NCBI GenBank assembly: GCA_003233615.1 | Contig: QIMB01000078.1 | Location: 1-12,969, forward strand | Direction of reading: 5' to 3' | DNA: 12,969 nt | DNA from: Nitrospirota bacterium | GTDB taxonomy: Bacteria; Nitrospirota; Nitrospiria; Nitrospirales; UBA8639 | Shown: positions 6,765 to 12,969 of the stretch, piece after piece | Numbering within the stretch: the stretch's first letter is position 1 | How the letters are laid out: each line of letters begins with the position of its first letter | The notes under the pieces: model-generated | What the model was told of the DNA's origin: nothing | The model's input: only the letters and a program-made list of their open reading frames with translations | Database searches by the model: none | Position numbers and translations under genes: made by a program

Positions 6765-7690
6765 ACGCTCATCTCTTGACCTGTGTCACTGACGGCATTG
6801 GCGGCACCCCGCTGATACGGTTAAATCGCCTTTCTCCGTCAGGAGGAGCCACCATTTATGGCAAAGCTGAATTCTACAATCCTGGCGGAAGTGTGAAAGA
6901 CCGTATTTGCTTAAATATGATTGAGGAGGCTGAGAAGCAAGGCCTCTTAAAACCTGGCGGGACGATCGTTGAGCCCACGAGTGGCAATACGGGCATTGGC
7001 TTAGCTCTCATCTCAGCCGTGCGTGGCTATAAATTAATCCTTGTCATGCCGGAAGGTATGAGCTTGGAGCGAGCAAGCTTGCTTTCATCGTACGGAGCTC
7101 AATTGGTCCTCACTCCTGCCAGGGAAGGAATGCGAGGCTCCATCACCGAAGCCGAAAGTATTGTAGAGCAAAACCCTGAATATTTTATGCCGAATCAATT
7201 TTCGAATCTAGCAAATCCCGCGATGCACCGAAAAACCACGGCATTAGAAATTTGGGATGCGCTCGAAGGCAAAGTCGATGCATTTGTCTCGGCAGTAGGG
7301 ACCGGAGGCACGATTACCGGCTGCGGGGAAATCTTTAAAGAGAGAAATGCTCACGTGAAAATCGTGGCAGTGGAGCCCGCCGGTTCGCCGGTCTTATCCG
7401 GTGGAGAAGCAGGACCCCATAAGATCCAAGGCATTGGCGCAGGATTTGTCCCCAAAGTCTTGAACAAGGCATTACTTGATCAAATCATGACGGTCACAGA
7501 CGAAGAGGCCTATCAAACCACCAAACAACTTGCAAAGAAAGAAGGGCTGTTGGTGGGAATTTCCTCCGGAGCTAATGTCTTCGCCGCTCAAAAAGTAGCC
7601 GAATCGCTTGACCCAGGGAAAAATGTGGTGACAGTCCTCTGCGACACCGGCGAACGCTATCTCAGCATGGAAAAATACTTCAATATTTAA
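6761..7690 (+). CDS. cysK: Cysteine synthase (O-acetylserine or related sulfhydrylase), PLP-dependent
   Basis: A 309-residue fold-type II PLP enzyme. Lys46 in NPGGSVKDR (40-48) forms the Schiff base. PTSGNTG (about 72-78) binds the substrate carboxylate, GTGGTITG (about 172-179) binds PLP phosphate, and GISSGAN lies near the C-terminus. Overall it resembles CysK, including 'SPVLSGGEAGPHKIQGIGAGFVP', more than enteric CysM. The usual reaction is O-acetylserine plus sulfide to cysteine. Because it is co-translated with a ThiS-like carrier (ATGA overlap) and the operon has E1 and JAMM genes, the sulfur donor may be a protein thiocarboxylate, as for M. tuberculosis CysM with CysO. Whether it uses O-acetylserine or O-phosphoserine cannot be read from the sequence by eye. 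Confidence 0.93.
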   Translation: MNAHLLTCVTDGIGGTPLIRLNRLSPSGGATIYGKAEFYNPGGSVKDRICLNMIEEAEKQGLLKPGGTIVEPTSGNTGIGLALISAVRGYKLILVMPEGMSLERASLLSSYGAQLVLTPAREGMRGSITEAESIVEQNPEYFMPNQFSNLANPAMHRKTTALEIWDALEGKVDAFVSAVGTGGTITGCGEIFKERNAHVKIVAVEPAGSPVLSGGEAGPHKIQGIGAGFVPKVLNKALLDQIMTVTDEEAYQTTKQLAKKEGLLVGISSGANVFAAQKVAESLDPGKNVVTVLCDTGERYLSMEKYFNI

Positions 7691-7716
7691 TCGTTGCCTC
7701 ATACAACTGAAGAGTC

Positions 7717-8520
7717 ATGAGTTTCACTGAAGATCAAATTACGCGTTATAGCCGCCATATTCTTTTGCCGGAAGTTGGCGGCAAAGGCCAGAAAAAGCTC
7801 TCGCAAGCCAAAGTCTTTGTGGTGGGTGCCGGAGGTCTCGGTTGCCCGGTTGCGTATTACCTTGGGGCTGCGGGCATTGGCACCATTGGATTGATTGATA
7901 GTGATGTTGTAGACCTCTCAAATCTTCAACGGCAAATCCTCCACCATACACCTGATGTTGGCCGTTCTAAAACCCAATCAGCCAAAGAAAAGATTCTGGC
8001 CTTAAATCCTGATGTCCAGGTCAATACGTATGAAGAACGGCTGACCGCTCAGAACGCACGGGAGATAATCAGTCAATATGATGTGGTCATTGATGGGGTC
8101 GATAATTTCCCGGCCAAGTTTTTGATCAATGATGCCTGCTATATGGAAAACACACCGCTCGTTCATGGTGGCATTCTCCGTTTTGAAGGACGAGTCATGA
8201 CCATTGTGCCGAATGAGTCAGCCTGTTATCGCTGCATTTTCAAAAACCCGCCCCCAGCAGGCGTCGTACCGACATGTCAGGAAGCAGGGATTATCGGAGT
8301 GGTCGCTGGCATCATTGGGACGATTCAAGCCACAGAGGCCATTAAGCTGATTCTGAAGATTGGGCAACCATTAACGGATCGACTCTTAGACTTTGATGCC
8401 CGCACCACAACATTTCGAGAAATACGCGTCAAGCGTAATCCCTCATGCGCGCTCTGTGGTCCACAGGCATCGATAACAGAGCTTCTTGCGTATGACGAAC
8501 CAGAGGCATGTGCGCTGTAA
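7717..8520 (+). CDS. MoeB/ThiF-type E1 adenylyltransferase, copy 1
   Basis: A 267-residue E1-like enzyme that uses ATP to adenylate the C-terminal glycine of a ThiS/MoaD-type carrier. The nucleotide loop GAGGLG is at 37-42. The catalytic set known from E. coli MoeB appears conserved as Arg13, Arg72, Lys85 and Asp129. Zinc is held by C170/C173 and C244/C247, and the conserved active-region cysteine is C187 in PTCQEAG. There is no C-terminal rhodanese domain, so sulfur must come from another donor, such as sulfide. The chain ends EACAL, with a near-terminal cysteine matched in copy 2. It starts 26 bases after cysK with only a weak GAAGAG ribosome site. Its partner is likely the ThiS-like carrier, but cross-use with the second carrier is possible. 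Confidence 0.9.
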   Translation: MSFTEDQITRYSRHILLPEVGGKGQKKLSQAKVFVVGAGGLGCPVAYYLGAAGIGTIGLIDSDVVDLSNLQRQILHHTPDVGRSKTQSAKEKILALNPDVQVNTYEERLTAQNAREIISQYDVVIDGVDNFPAKFLINDACYMENTPLVHGGILRFEGRVMTIVPNESACYRCIFKNPPPAGVVPTCQEAGIIGVVAGIIGTIQATEAIKLILKIGQPLTDRLLDFDARTTTFREIRVKRNPSCALCGPQASITELLAYDEPEACAL

Positions 8521-8583
8521 TTCTCTCCTATTCATCGGGAGTCATACGACCATCTCTGCGATAGTGAAGACGAGGTTTTCATC

Positions 8584-9825
8584 ATGACAAAAAAAATGCT
8601 AGCACTCATCTGTCGGGAATGCGGGAAGGAATACCCCACCCAAGACATTCACGTGTGTGAACTATGCTTCGGCCCCTTGGAAGTCAAATATGATTACGCG
8701 GCCATCAAACAGAGCATCTCGAGGGAATCGATTCTTGCTGGTCCAACAAGCCTCTGGCGCTATGTCGATCTGCTTCCGGTTGAGGGAACACATTTTATTG
8801 GAAAATATGCTGGTTTTACGCCATTGGTGCATGCCAAAAATCTTGGGGCCTTTCTAGGTCTCGACAATTTGTACATTAAGAATGATTGCGTCAATCACCC
8901 TACCCTATCGTTTAAAGATCGTGTCGTGGCTATCGCCCTGACGCGCGCGCGCGAACTAGGGTTTGAAACCGTCGCCTGTGCTTCTACCGGAAATTTGGCC
9001 AACTCGGTCTCGGCCCATGCCGCCTCGGCAGGGATGAAGTGTTATGTGTTTATTCCAGGCGACCTTGAAGCGGCCAAAGTCTTGGGCAATCTCATCTATC
9101 GCCCAAATGTGATTGAAATTGAAGGCAACTATGATGCTGTGAATCGTTTGTGCAGCGAGATCGCAGGTGAACGACATTGGGCCTTTGTGAACATTAATAT
9201 CCGTCCCTATTATGCTGAAGGGTCAAAAACCCTGGCGTTTGAAACCGCCGAACAATTGGGTTGGCGAGCTCCAGATCAAGTTGTCGTCCCGATGGCCTCC
9301 GGGTCTCTCCTCACGAAAATATGGAAAGGTCTCAACGAATTCAAAAAGGTTGGAATTCTTGATTCAGTCTCAACCAAAATCAATGGCGCGCAAGCTGAAG
9401 GATGCTCGCCGATTTCGACAGCGTTTCAAAATGGCCGTGACTTCTTCAAACCGGTGAAACCCGACACCATTGCCAAATCCTTAGCCATTGGAAATCCAGC
9501 AGACGGCTACTACGCATTGAAAACCGTAGCAGAAAGCCATGGCGCCATGGATGCCGTTACGGACGATGAAATCGTCGAAAGCATTAAACTTCTGGCCCAA
9601 ACGGAAGGCATTTTTGCCGAGACCGCGGGTGGCGTGACGATTGGCGTGCTAAGGAAATTGGTCAAACAGGGATTGATACACAAGAACGACGTCACCGTCG
9701 CGTATATCACCGGAAATGGGCTCAAAACACAGGAAGCGGTCGTCGACTCGGTGGGACGGCCTACTCGCATCCAACCCAGTCTCAAACACTTTACTCAGAC
9801 TTTTGGCATTGAGGAGTCAACATGA
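8584..9825 (+). CDS. thrC: Threonine synthase family PLP enzyme
   Basis: A 413-residue fold-type II PLP enzyme with an N-terminal zinc ribbon (CRECG at 10-14 and CELC at 26-29), as in many bacterial ThrC proteins. The PLP lysine is in LSFKDRV, the phosphate or carboxylate loop is ASTGNLANS, and 'ETAGGVTIGVL' lies near the C-terminus. The canonical reaction converts O-phosphohomoserine to threonine and phosphate. A GAGG ribosome site 8 bases upstream supports the first ATG. The stop overlaps the CysO-like carrier gene (ATGA), so the two are co-translated. That pairing, plus the NIL and E1 genes, suggests it may instead, or also, transfer thiocarboxylate sulfur to O-phosphohomoserine and make homocysteine. 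The family assignment is firm; the alternative reaction is inference. Confidence 0.93.
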   Translation: MTKKMLALICRECGKEYPTQDIHVCELCFGPLEVKYDYAAIKQSISRESILAGPTSLWRYVDLLPVEGTHFIGKYAGFTPLVHAKNLGAFLGLDNLYIKNDCVNHPTLSFKDRVVAIALTRARELGFETVACASTGNLANSVSAHAASAGMKCYVFIPGDLEAAKVLGNLIYRPNVIEIEGNYDAVNRLCSEIAGERHWAFVNINIRPYYAEGSKTLAFETAEQLGWRAPDQVVVPMASGSLLTKIWKGLNEFKKVGILDSVSTKINGAQAEGCSPISTAFQNGRDFFKPVKPDTIAKSLAIGNPADGYYALKTVAESHGAMDAVTDDEIVESIKLLAQTEGIFAETAGGVTIGVLRKLVKQGLIHKNDVTVAYITGNGLKTQEAVVDSVGRPTRIQPSLKHFTQTFGIEEST

Positions 9826-10097
9826 TCAAGGTACGCATCCCCACTCCCCTTCGTCCAATGACCGGTGGGAAAAATGAAGTGGAAATTGATGGCAATTCCG
9901 TTGGAGAAATTATTGAAAATTTAGGGTCAGCCCACCCTGGCATTAAAGAACGCATTTGCGACGAACAGGGAGAAGTGCGGCGATTCATCAATATCTATGT
10001 GAATGAAGAAGACATTCGATTTTTGACCGGCAAAGAGACCCCATTGAAAGATGGCGATGAAATGTCAATTATTCCCGCCATTGCAGGAGGCAGGTAA
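9822..10097 (+). CDS. cysO: CysO/MoaD-like sulfur-carrier protein with one-residue tail after GG
   Basis: A 91-residue ubiquitin-fold carrier that resembles M. tuberculosis CysO along its whole length. Shared landmarks are IPTPLRPMTGG (6-16), 'GIKERICD' (40-47), RFINIYVNEEDIRF (54-67), the DGDEMSIIPA segment (77-86) and the terminal AGG. CysO carries a C-terminal thiocarboxylate that donates sulfur to a PLP enzyme, and Mec+ then hydrolyses the CysO-amino acid adduct. CysO itself ends in GG, whereas this protein ends G89-G90-R91 and would need trimming of Arg before adenylation. It overlaps the threonine-synthase-like gene (ATGA) and abuts the NIL gene with no gap. Both arrangements point to tight co-expression and a shared reaction. 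Confidence 0.9.
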   Translation: MIKVRIPTPLRPMTGGKNEVEIDGNSVGEIIENLGSAHPGIKERICDEQGEVRRFINIYVNEEDIRFLTGKETPLKDGDEMSIIPAIAGGR

Positions 10098-10337
10098 ATG
10101 GCCAAACTTCGTTTCCACATTCGGTACCCTGAAGAGCACATTCCCGATCCCATCCTGTATCAAATTGGGAAGGAATTTCAGGTGGTGACGAGCATTCGAC
10201 GCGCTGATGTTCGTGAGACCACCGGATGGCTTGACGTAGAGTTCACCGGCGAAGCTGACGAGATTGAACGCGCTATCGAAGGTCTTCGTCTCAAAGGGTG
10301 CATCGTTGACCCCATTGAACTCAATGTCGTGGAATAA
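10098..10337 (+). CDS. Stand-alone NIL-domain protein
   Basis: A 79-residue protein that is essentially one NIL domain, a small ferredoxin-like alpha/beta fold found at the C-terminus of methionine importer ATPases (MetN), where it senses methionine. It is also fused to ferredoxin domains in proteins linked to homocysteine synthesis in methanogens. Recognisable features are the opening strand KLRFHIRYP, a helix around 'DPILYQIGKEFQ', then RRADVRETTGWLDVEFTG and the closing 'GCIVDPIELNVVE'. No iron-sulfur cysteine motif is present (single Cys near residue 68). The ATG follows the carrier stop with no spacing. Likely roles are methionine or homocysteine sensing, or assisting the neighbouring PLP enzyme; neither is shown by the sequence. 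Confidence 0.85.
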   Translation: MAKLRFHIRYPEEHIPDPILYQIGKEFQVVTSIRRADVRETTGWLDVEFTGEADEIERAIEGLRLKGCIVDPIELNVVE

Positions 10338-10351
10338 GAGTCCCAATTTCT

Positions 10352-11155
10352 ATGCAATTTACTGATTCCCAAATTAATCGCTATAGCCGCCAGATGATTC
10401 TGAGTGAAGTTGGCGGCAAAGGCCAAAAAAAACTTCAGGATGCCAAGGTTCTCGTCATTGGAGCTGGTGGACTGGGCTCACCAGCAGCGCTGTACTTAGT
10501 CGCTGCAGGCATTGGCACACTTGGACTCACTGACGGCGATGTCGTCGACCTTTCCAATTTACAGCGACAAATTCTCCATACTACTGACAGGATTGGCGTT
10601 TCAAAAGTTGAATCGGGTGGACAATTGTTATCGGCGCTGAATCCCGACACGAAACTTGAACTCTACCCTGAGCATGTCAGCACAGAGAACATCCTGGCCC
10701 TTCTAGAAAAGTATGACATCGTGCTGGATGGATCCGATAATTTTTCCACTCGGTTCTTAGTGAATGATGCCTGCTTTTTCGCGAAAAAGACCTTAATTTC
10801 TGGAAGCATTTTTCGGTTTGAGGGACAACTGGCTACGATCAAGCCCCATGAGGGTTTTCCCTGTTACCGCTGTTTGTACCCAGAACCACCACCGGCTGGC
10901 TTAGTTCCTAACTGCCAAGAAGCAGGCGTGTTAGGCGTGTTGGCCGGAACAATTGGAGTCTTGCAAGCCAATGAAGCCATCAAAGAAATTCTGGGGCTAG
11001 GCGAATCTCTCGCTGAGCACCTTCTTCTCTACGATGCCTTAGATATGAGCTTCAGGAAAGTTCGACGTCCCAAAGCGCCAGACTGTCCTCTCTGCAGCTC
11101 TCAGCCTACTATTACGCAATTGGGAGAGGACTACGACGTGTCCTGTAGCCTTTAA
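10352..11155 (+). CDS. MoeB/ThiF-type E1 adenylyltransferase, copy 2
   Basis: A 267-residue paralogue of the E1 at 7717-8520, with identical length and parallel motifs. The nucleotide loop GAGGLG is at 37-42, and Arg13, Arg72, Lys85 and Asp129 match the MoeB catalytic set. C171/C174 and C245/C248 bind zinc, and C188 lies in PNCQEAG. It ends VSCSL, echoing CACL-type ending EACAL of copy 1. Near the 5' ends both genes share the stretch gaagttggcggcaaaggcc, so they arose by duplication. It follows the NIL gene by 14 bases and probably activates the CysO-like carrier. No rhodanese domain is present. No molybdopterin genes are nearby, so naming it moeB in the strict sense would be misleading. Confidence 0.9.
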   Translation: MQFTDSQINRYSRQMILSEVGGKGQKKLQDAKVLVIGAGGLGSPAALYLVAAGIGTLGLTDGDVVDLSNLQRQILHTTDRIGVSKVESGGQLLSALNPDTKLELYPEHVSTENILALLEKYDIVLDGSDNFSTRFLVNDACFFAKKTLISGSIFRFEGQLATIKPHEGFPCYRCLYPEPPPAGLVPNCQEAGVLGVLAGTIGVLQANEAIKEILGLGESLAEHLLLYDALDMSFRKVRRPKAPDCPLCSSQPTITQLGEDYDVSCSL

Positions 11156-11341
11156 GGGCTTGCATGAAAATAACTTGAGTATGTCGCAGACAATCTTCGG
11201 ACCATCTTTGACCGCGCCTCAATCAAAAAAGCCTCACTATAGATAGACTATGCATCGGATTTCCCTCAATCGTTCCGTCCCAATTTAACCCAAATCTTGT
11301 TGCGACATGCTCAAGTTATTTTCACGCAAATTATAACCTCC
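11156..11341. other. Intergenic gap before the JAMM gene
   Basis: About 186 bases between the second E1 gene and the chosen JAMM start. I see no strong terminator and no well-spaced promoter. TTGACC (11208-11213) and TATAGA (11238-11243) are 24 bases apart, too far to pair. An in-frame ATG at 11297 would shorten the gap but lacks a ribosome site and family support. Confidence 0.4.
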
Positions 11342-11854
11342 ATGCTCCACATTCCAGCTGACATCATTCAAGACATGATTGCCCATGCGCGAGAACTTGC
11401 TCCGCATGAATGTTGTGGAATTTTATCTGGCAAACAGGAAACTGTTGTCGAGAGCTATCGCATTACGAACATTCTAGCGAATATGTCTCAGCAAGAACTG
11501 TCTCGGTTTGAGGGAGCAAAGCTCTCGGACCTGCAACGCCTCTCCCCTGAAGAACGTGCGGATATTGCCTTTCAGATGGATGCCAGAGAAATGGCTATGG
11601 CCCAACGTGACATTCGTACAAAAAATGCCGACCTCATAGGGTTTTACCACTCCCATACCGCCAGCCCGGCACGTCCGTCTCAAACGGATGTCACAATCGC
11701 GATGGAATTCGAACATTATCGCACAAAACTGAACCTTCCCGAACCACTCCACCTCATCATTTCTTTGGAGAATGCAGAGAGTCCAGATGTTCGTGCGTAT
11801 AGAATCCAGGACTCTCAAGCAACAGAAGTATCAATTCAGCAGTCTTCTGTGTAA
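11342..11854 (+). CDS. JAMM/MPN+ metallopeptidase, Mec+ / HcyD-like
   Basis: A 170-residue zinc metallopeptidase with the full JAMM signature: Glu23 in PHECCG, then H103-S104-H105, seven residues, Ser113, two residues, Asp116. The text 'GFYHSHTASPARPSQTD' closely follows M. tuberculosis Mec+, which hydrolyses CysO-cysteine to release cysteine. In Wolinella, the related HcyD both trims HcyS-Ala and frees homocysteine. The same double role fits here because both carriers in this operon end one residue past glycine. I chose the ATG at 11342, where the protein begins MLHIPADIIQDMIAHAR like its relatives. An in-frame ATG at 11297 would add 15 residues without family support. No clear ribosome site precedes either. 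Its stop codon coincides with the edge of repeat copy B. Confidence 0.9.
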   Translation: MLHIPADIIQDMIAHARELAPHECCGILSGKQETVVESYRITNILANMSQQELSRFEGAKLSDLQRLSPEERADIAFQMDAREMAMAQRDIRTKNADLIGFYHSHTASPARPSQTDVTIAMEFEHYRTKLNLPEPLHLIISLENAESPDVRAYRIQDSQATEVSIQQSSV

Positions 11855-12026
11855 TTATCCTAAACGCGGCTGTTGCGCGCAAAAAAGCTGTGCAAGCACT
11901 TGATGTGCATAGAGAATGTACACATTGCGTGGTCACCTTGTAGGTGATGAGTCAATTTTTATATTTTCTAGGTGCGTCAAGGGGTTGTGCAGACTTTCGT
12001 GATCCAACTGCTGTTTTTAGGATTAT
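11854..12026 (-). repeat. Palindromic MITE-like repeat, copy B (complete)
   Basis: The whole 173 bases form one imperfect palindrome centred on 11940. Each arm has 86 bases, and 55 of 86 positions pair without gaps. The termini read ATTATCCTAAA on the left and, reverse-complemented, ATAATCCTAAA on the right, matching at 17 of the first 22 positions. The centre is TCACCT-TGT-AGGTGA (11933-11947). It is the inverted partner of copy A at 1-161. It contains no reading frame and no clear target-site duplication. The left end coincides with the last base of the JAMM stop codon, so transcripts reading through would fold into a long hairpin. Confidence 0.85.
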
Positions 12027-12067
12027 CCTGTACTACTCAATTTTGCATGATTTTCTGCTCTTTCTAG

Positions 12068-12097
12068 TAGACTTCTCGCCTGATGTCTTGCGATAAT
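12068..12097 (+). promoter_or_regulatory. Possible extended -10 promoter for the small exported protein
   Basis: TAGACT (12068-12073) is followed after 18 bases by GATAAT (12092-12097), which is preceded by TGC as in an extended -10. The gene's ATG is 47 bases downstream. Moderate match only. Confidence 0.35.
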
Positions 12098-12143
12098 GAG
12101 AAGCTTTCTCAATATACTAGAATGCACTTACAAGGAGAAACTC

Positions 12144-12494
12144 ATGCCCCCTCACTATGTCGTCAATAGTCTTTTTGCCTTTGGATTACTGTTCCTTACG
12201 AGTGCTCCTGTTTTTGCGGAAGCCTCAACTTCGCTCAAAAGTTATTACAGCCCCATCGTCAGATTAGAAGCTGAAAAAGGATATTTCTTGATCACCACCA
12301 ACGCTGGGATTCAATGGATTCAAGTCGAAGATGCAGCAAAGAAACACCTTAAAACACTAGAGGTGGGCGATATGATTGATGTCGTTGTCCAACTTCGTTC
12401 AGATCCCACTCCTCCTCTTCTGAAGTCCTGGAAACTTGCGAGAAGCGCATCTGAATGCACCGTGTTTAATGGACAAACCTGTAGCAAGGAATAA
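12144..12494 (+). CDS. Small exported protein of unknown function
   Basis: A 116-residue protein that I do not recognise. An AAGGAG ribosome site six bases before the ATG at 12144 decides the start; an upstream in-frame ATG at 12096 lacks one and would mask the signal peptide. Residues 1-26 form a classical signal peptide (MPPHYVVNSLFAFGLLFLT, cleavage around VFA|EAS). The mature part of about 90 residues looks beta-rich, with 'GYFLITTNAGIQWIQVED' and 'LEVGDMIDVVVQLR', suggestive of a small OB-like or barrel domain. It ends with two cysteines (CTVFNGQTC) that could form a disulfide in the periplasm. It stands alone between repeat copy B and a terminator-like hairpin, so it is probably monocistronic. 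Confidence 0.75.
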   Translation: MPPHYVVNSLFAFGLLFLTSAPVFAEASTSLKSYYSPIVRLEAEKGYFLITTNAGIQWIQVEDAAKKHLKTLEVGDMIDVVVQLRSDPTPPLLKSWKLARSASECTVFNGQTCSKE

Positions 12495-12522
12495 AGGACT
12501 CCCGTTCGCTTCTTCGCCCTAT

Positions 12523-12584
12523 TGTCAACGTGGCTCTCAACACCACATGACAGTGCCCCCATCTCTTTTCTTTTTGTTTCTTTG
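12523..12584 (+). terminator. Terminator-like hairpin after the small exported protein
   Basis: TGTCA-ac-GTGG (12523-12533) pairs with CCAC-a-TGACA (12543-12552) around a 9-base loop, giving nine base pairs with a small internal loop. A T-rich stretch (12565-12584) follows, but about 12 bases after the stem, so it is not a textbook intrinsic terminator. It begins 29 bases after the gene's stop codon. Confidence 0.45.
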
Positions 12585-12789
12585 TAACTACCCAGGCTTG
12601 AGTAAAGACTGAAGGTTGTTCAAATACACAACGTGTTGGATTATGACACAGGATTGACTCCTGAAAGTCTTCAGCCTTTAGTCTATCCATTTGAGTATTG
12701 ACGTTTTTTTTCGAGTAACCTCATTCCTTCCAGCCTTATTTCTTCACAAATTTCCCCTCTTTTTCCCTGCGGACGAGACAGAATGAGAA

Positions 12790-12817
12790 TTCTGTTCCAC
12801 AACATTCCACAACAGAA
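12790..12817. repeat. Inverted repeat enclosing a tandem 10-mer
   Basis: TTCTGTT (12790-12796) and AACAGAA (12811-12817) are perfect complements with a 14-base loop. Overlapping them, TTCCACAACA occurs twice in tandem (12795-12804 and 12805-12814). One-turn spacing of identical 10-mers is typical of a protein-binding site. It lies about 85 bases upstream of the right-hand promoter. Confidence 0.45.
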
Positions 12818-12901
12818 GGTGTGAGCGTTGCATTTCCTTAAGAGACGGACAAGAGCCCTATTTCTTGAACACGAGACAAGAAATGCGAAAGACATTTATA
12901 A

Positions 12902-12930
12902 TTGACAATTTGACATATTAAACTTACAAT
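12902..12930 (+). promoter_or_regulatory. Near-consensus sigma-70 promoter reading out of the right edge
   Basis: TTGACA (12902-12907, 6 of 6) and TACAAT (12925-12930, 5 of 6) are separated by exactly 17 bases in an AT-rich context. Transcription would start near 12937 and run rightwards into sequence outside the window, so the gene it serves is not visible. Confidence 0.65.
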
Positions 12931-12969
12931 ACTTTTATGCGATTGACCATTAAACATAGTCCTTGATAT

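Larger units (their letters stand above)
12495..12901. other. Intergenic region, no credible gene
   Basis: About 407 bases between the small exported protein and the right-hand promoter. Short minus-strand reading frames exist but lack ribosome sites and protein-like composition. The region holds a terminator-like hairpin (12523-12552), T-rich tracts, and an inverted repeat with a tandem 10-mer (12790-12817). Confidence 0.5.

Noticed and set aside
6564..11155. Molybdopterin or thiamine biosynthesis operon
   Set aside because: MoaD/ThiS and MoeB/ThiF homologues are present, but no moaA, moaC, moaE, thiG, thiC or thiH accompanies them, and the PLP enzymes and JAMM peptidase point to amino-acid sulfur transfer.
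1..12026. Composite transposon bounded by the inverted repeats
   Set aside because: No transposase, integrase or resolvase is present between the copies, and most enclosed genes look like ordinary chromosomal genes. Dispersed repeat copies are a simpler reading.
11854..12026. Integron attC site
   Set aside because: Although the repeat is a long imperfect palindrome, the conserved RYYYAAC/GTTRRRY core ends are not found at its termini, and no integrase or cassette array is present.
12683..12895. Minus-strand 70-codon frame near the right edge
   Set aside because: No ribosome site, basic and cysteine-rich random-looking composition, and it overlaps the operator-like repeat.

Overview
This 13 kb window looks like a chromosomal segment of a Nitrospirota bacterium, most likely Nitrospira or a close relative. 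The basis is gene content and order: two sulfur-carrier proteins, cysteine synthase, two MoeB/ThiF-type E1 enzymes, threonine synthase, a NIL-domain protein and a JAMM peptidase, next to DUF4197, TrmL, DoxX and Sir2 genes. The base composition looks close to 50% GC by eye, on the low side for the genus. The assignment is inferred from recall, not from a search.

Layout. Positions 1-161 hold one copy of a palindromic repeat, cut by the window edge. Positions 380-2316 (minus strand) carry a MotA-like/MotB-like pair that resembles ZorA and ZorB of the Zorya anti-phage system, with no zorC, zorD or zorE in view. Positions 2633-3367 (minus) hold a DUF4197 gene split by one in-frame amber codon, with its expected C-terminus intact beyond the stop. 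Then come trmL and a doxX/HEAT-repeat pair, all minus strand. From 5744 the strand switches: a sirtuin gene (5744-6469) precedes a sulfur-transfer operon (6564-11155), with its JAMM peptidase gene at 11342-11854. A second, inverted copy of the palindromic repeat begins at the JAMM stop codon (11854-12026). A small exported protein of unknown function follows (12144-12494), then about 400 bases without a gene, and a near-consensus sigma-70 promoter pointing out of the right edge.

How the genes work together. The operon appears to encode two protein-thiocarboxylate modules. A ThiS-like carrier ending GGG-A sits with a CysK-like synthase and an E1. A CysO/MoaD-like carrier ending GG-R sits with a threonine-synthase-like enzyme, a NIL protein and a second E1. 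Both carriers end one residue past the glycine tail, so the JAMM peptidase may both trim the carriers and release the finished amino acid. This would parallel CysO/CysM/Mec+ of Mycobacterium and HcyS/HcyD/HcyF of Wolinella.

The points most worth checking are the amber-interrupted DUF4197 gene, the inverted pair of 173-bp palindromic repeats enclosing about 11.7 kb, the ZorAB-like pair without effectors, and the possible CysO-dependent homocysteine route built around a threonine-synthase-fold enzyme.
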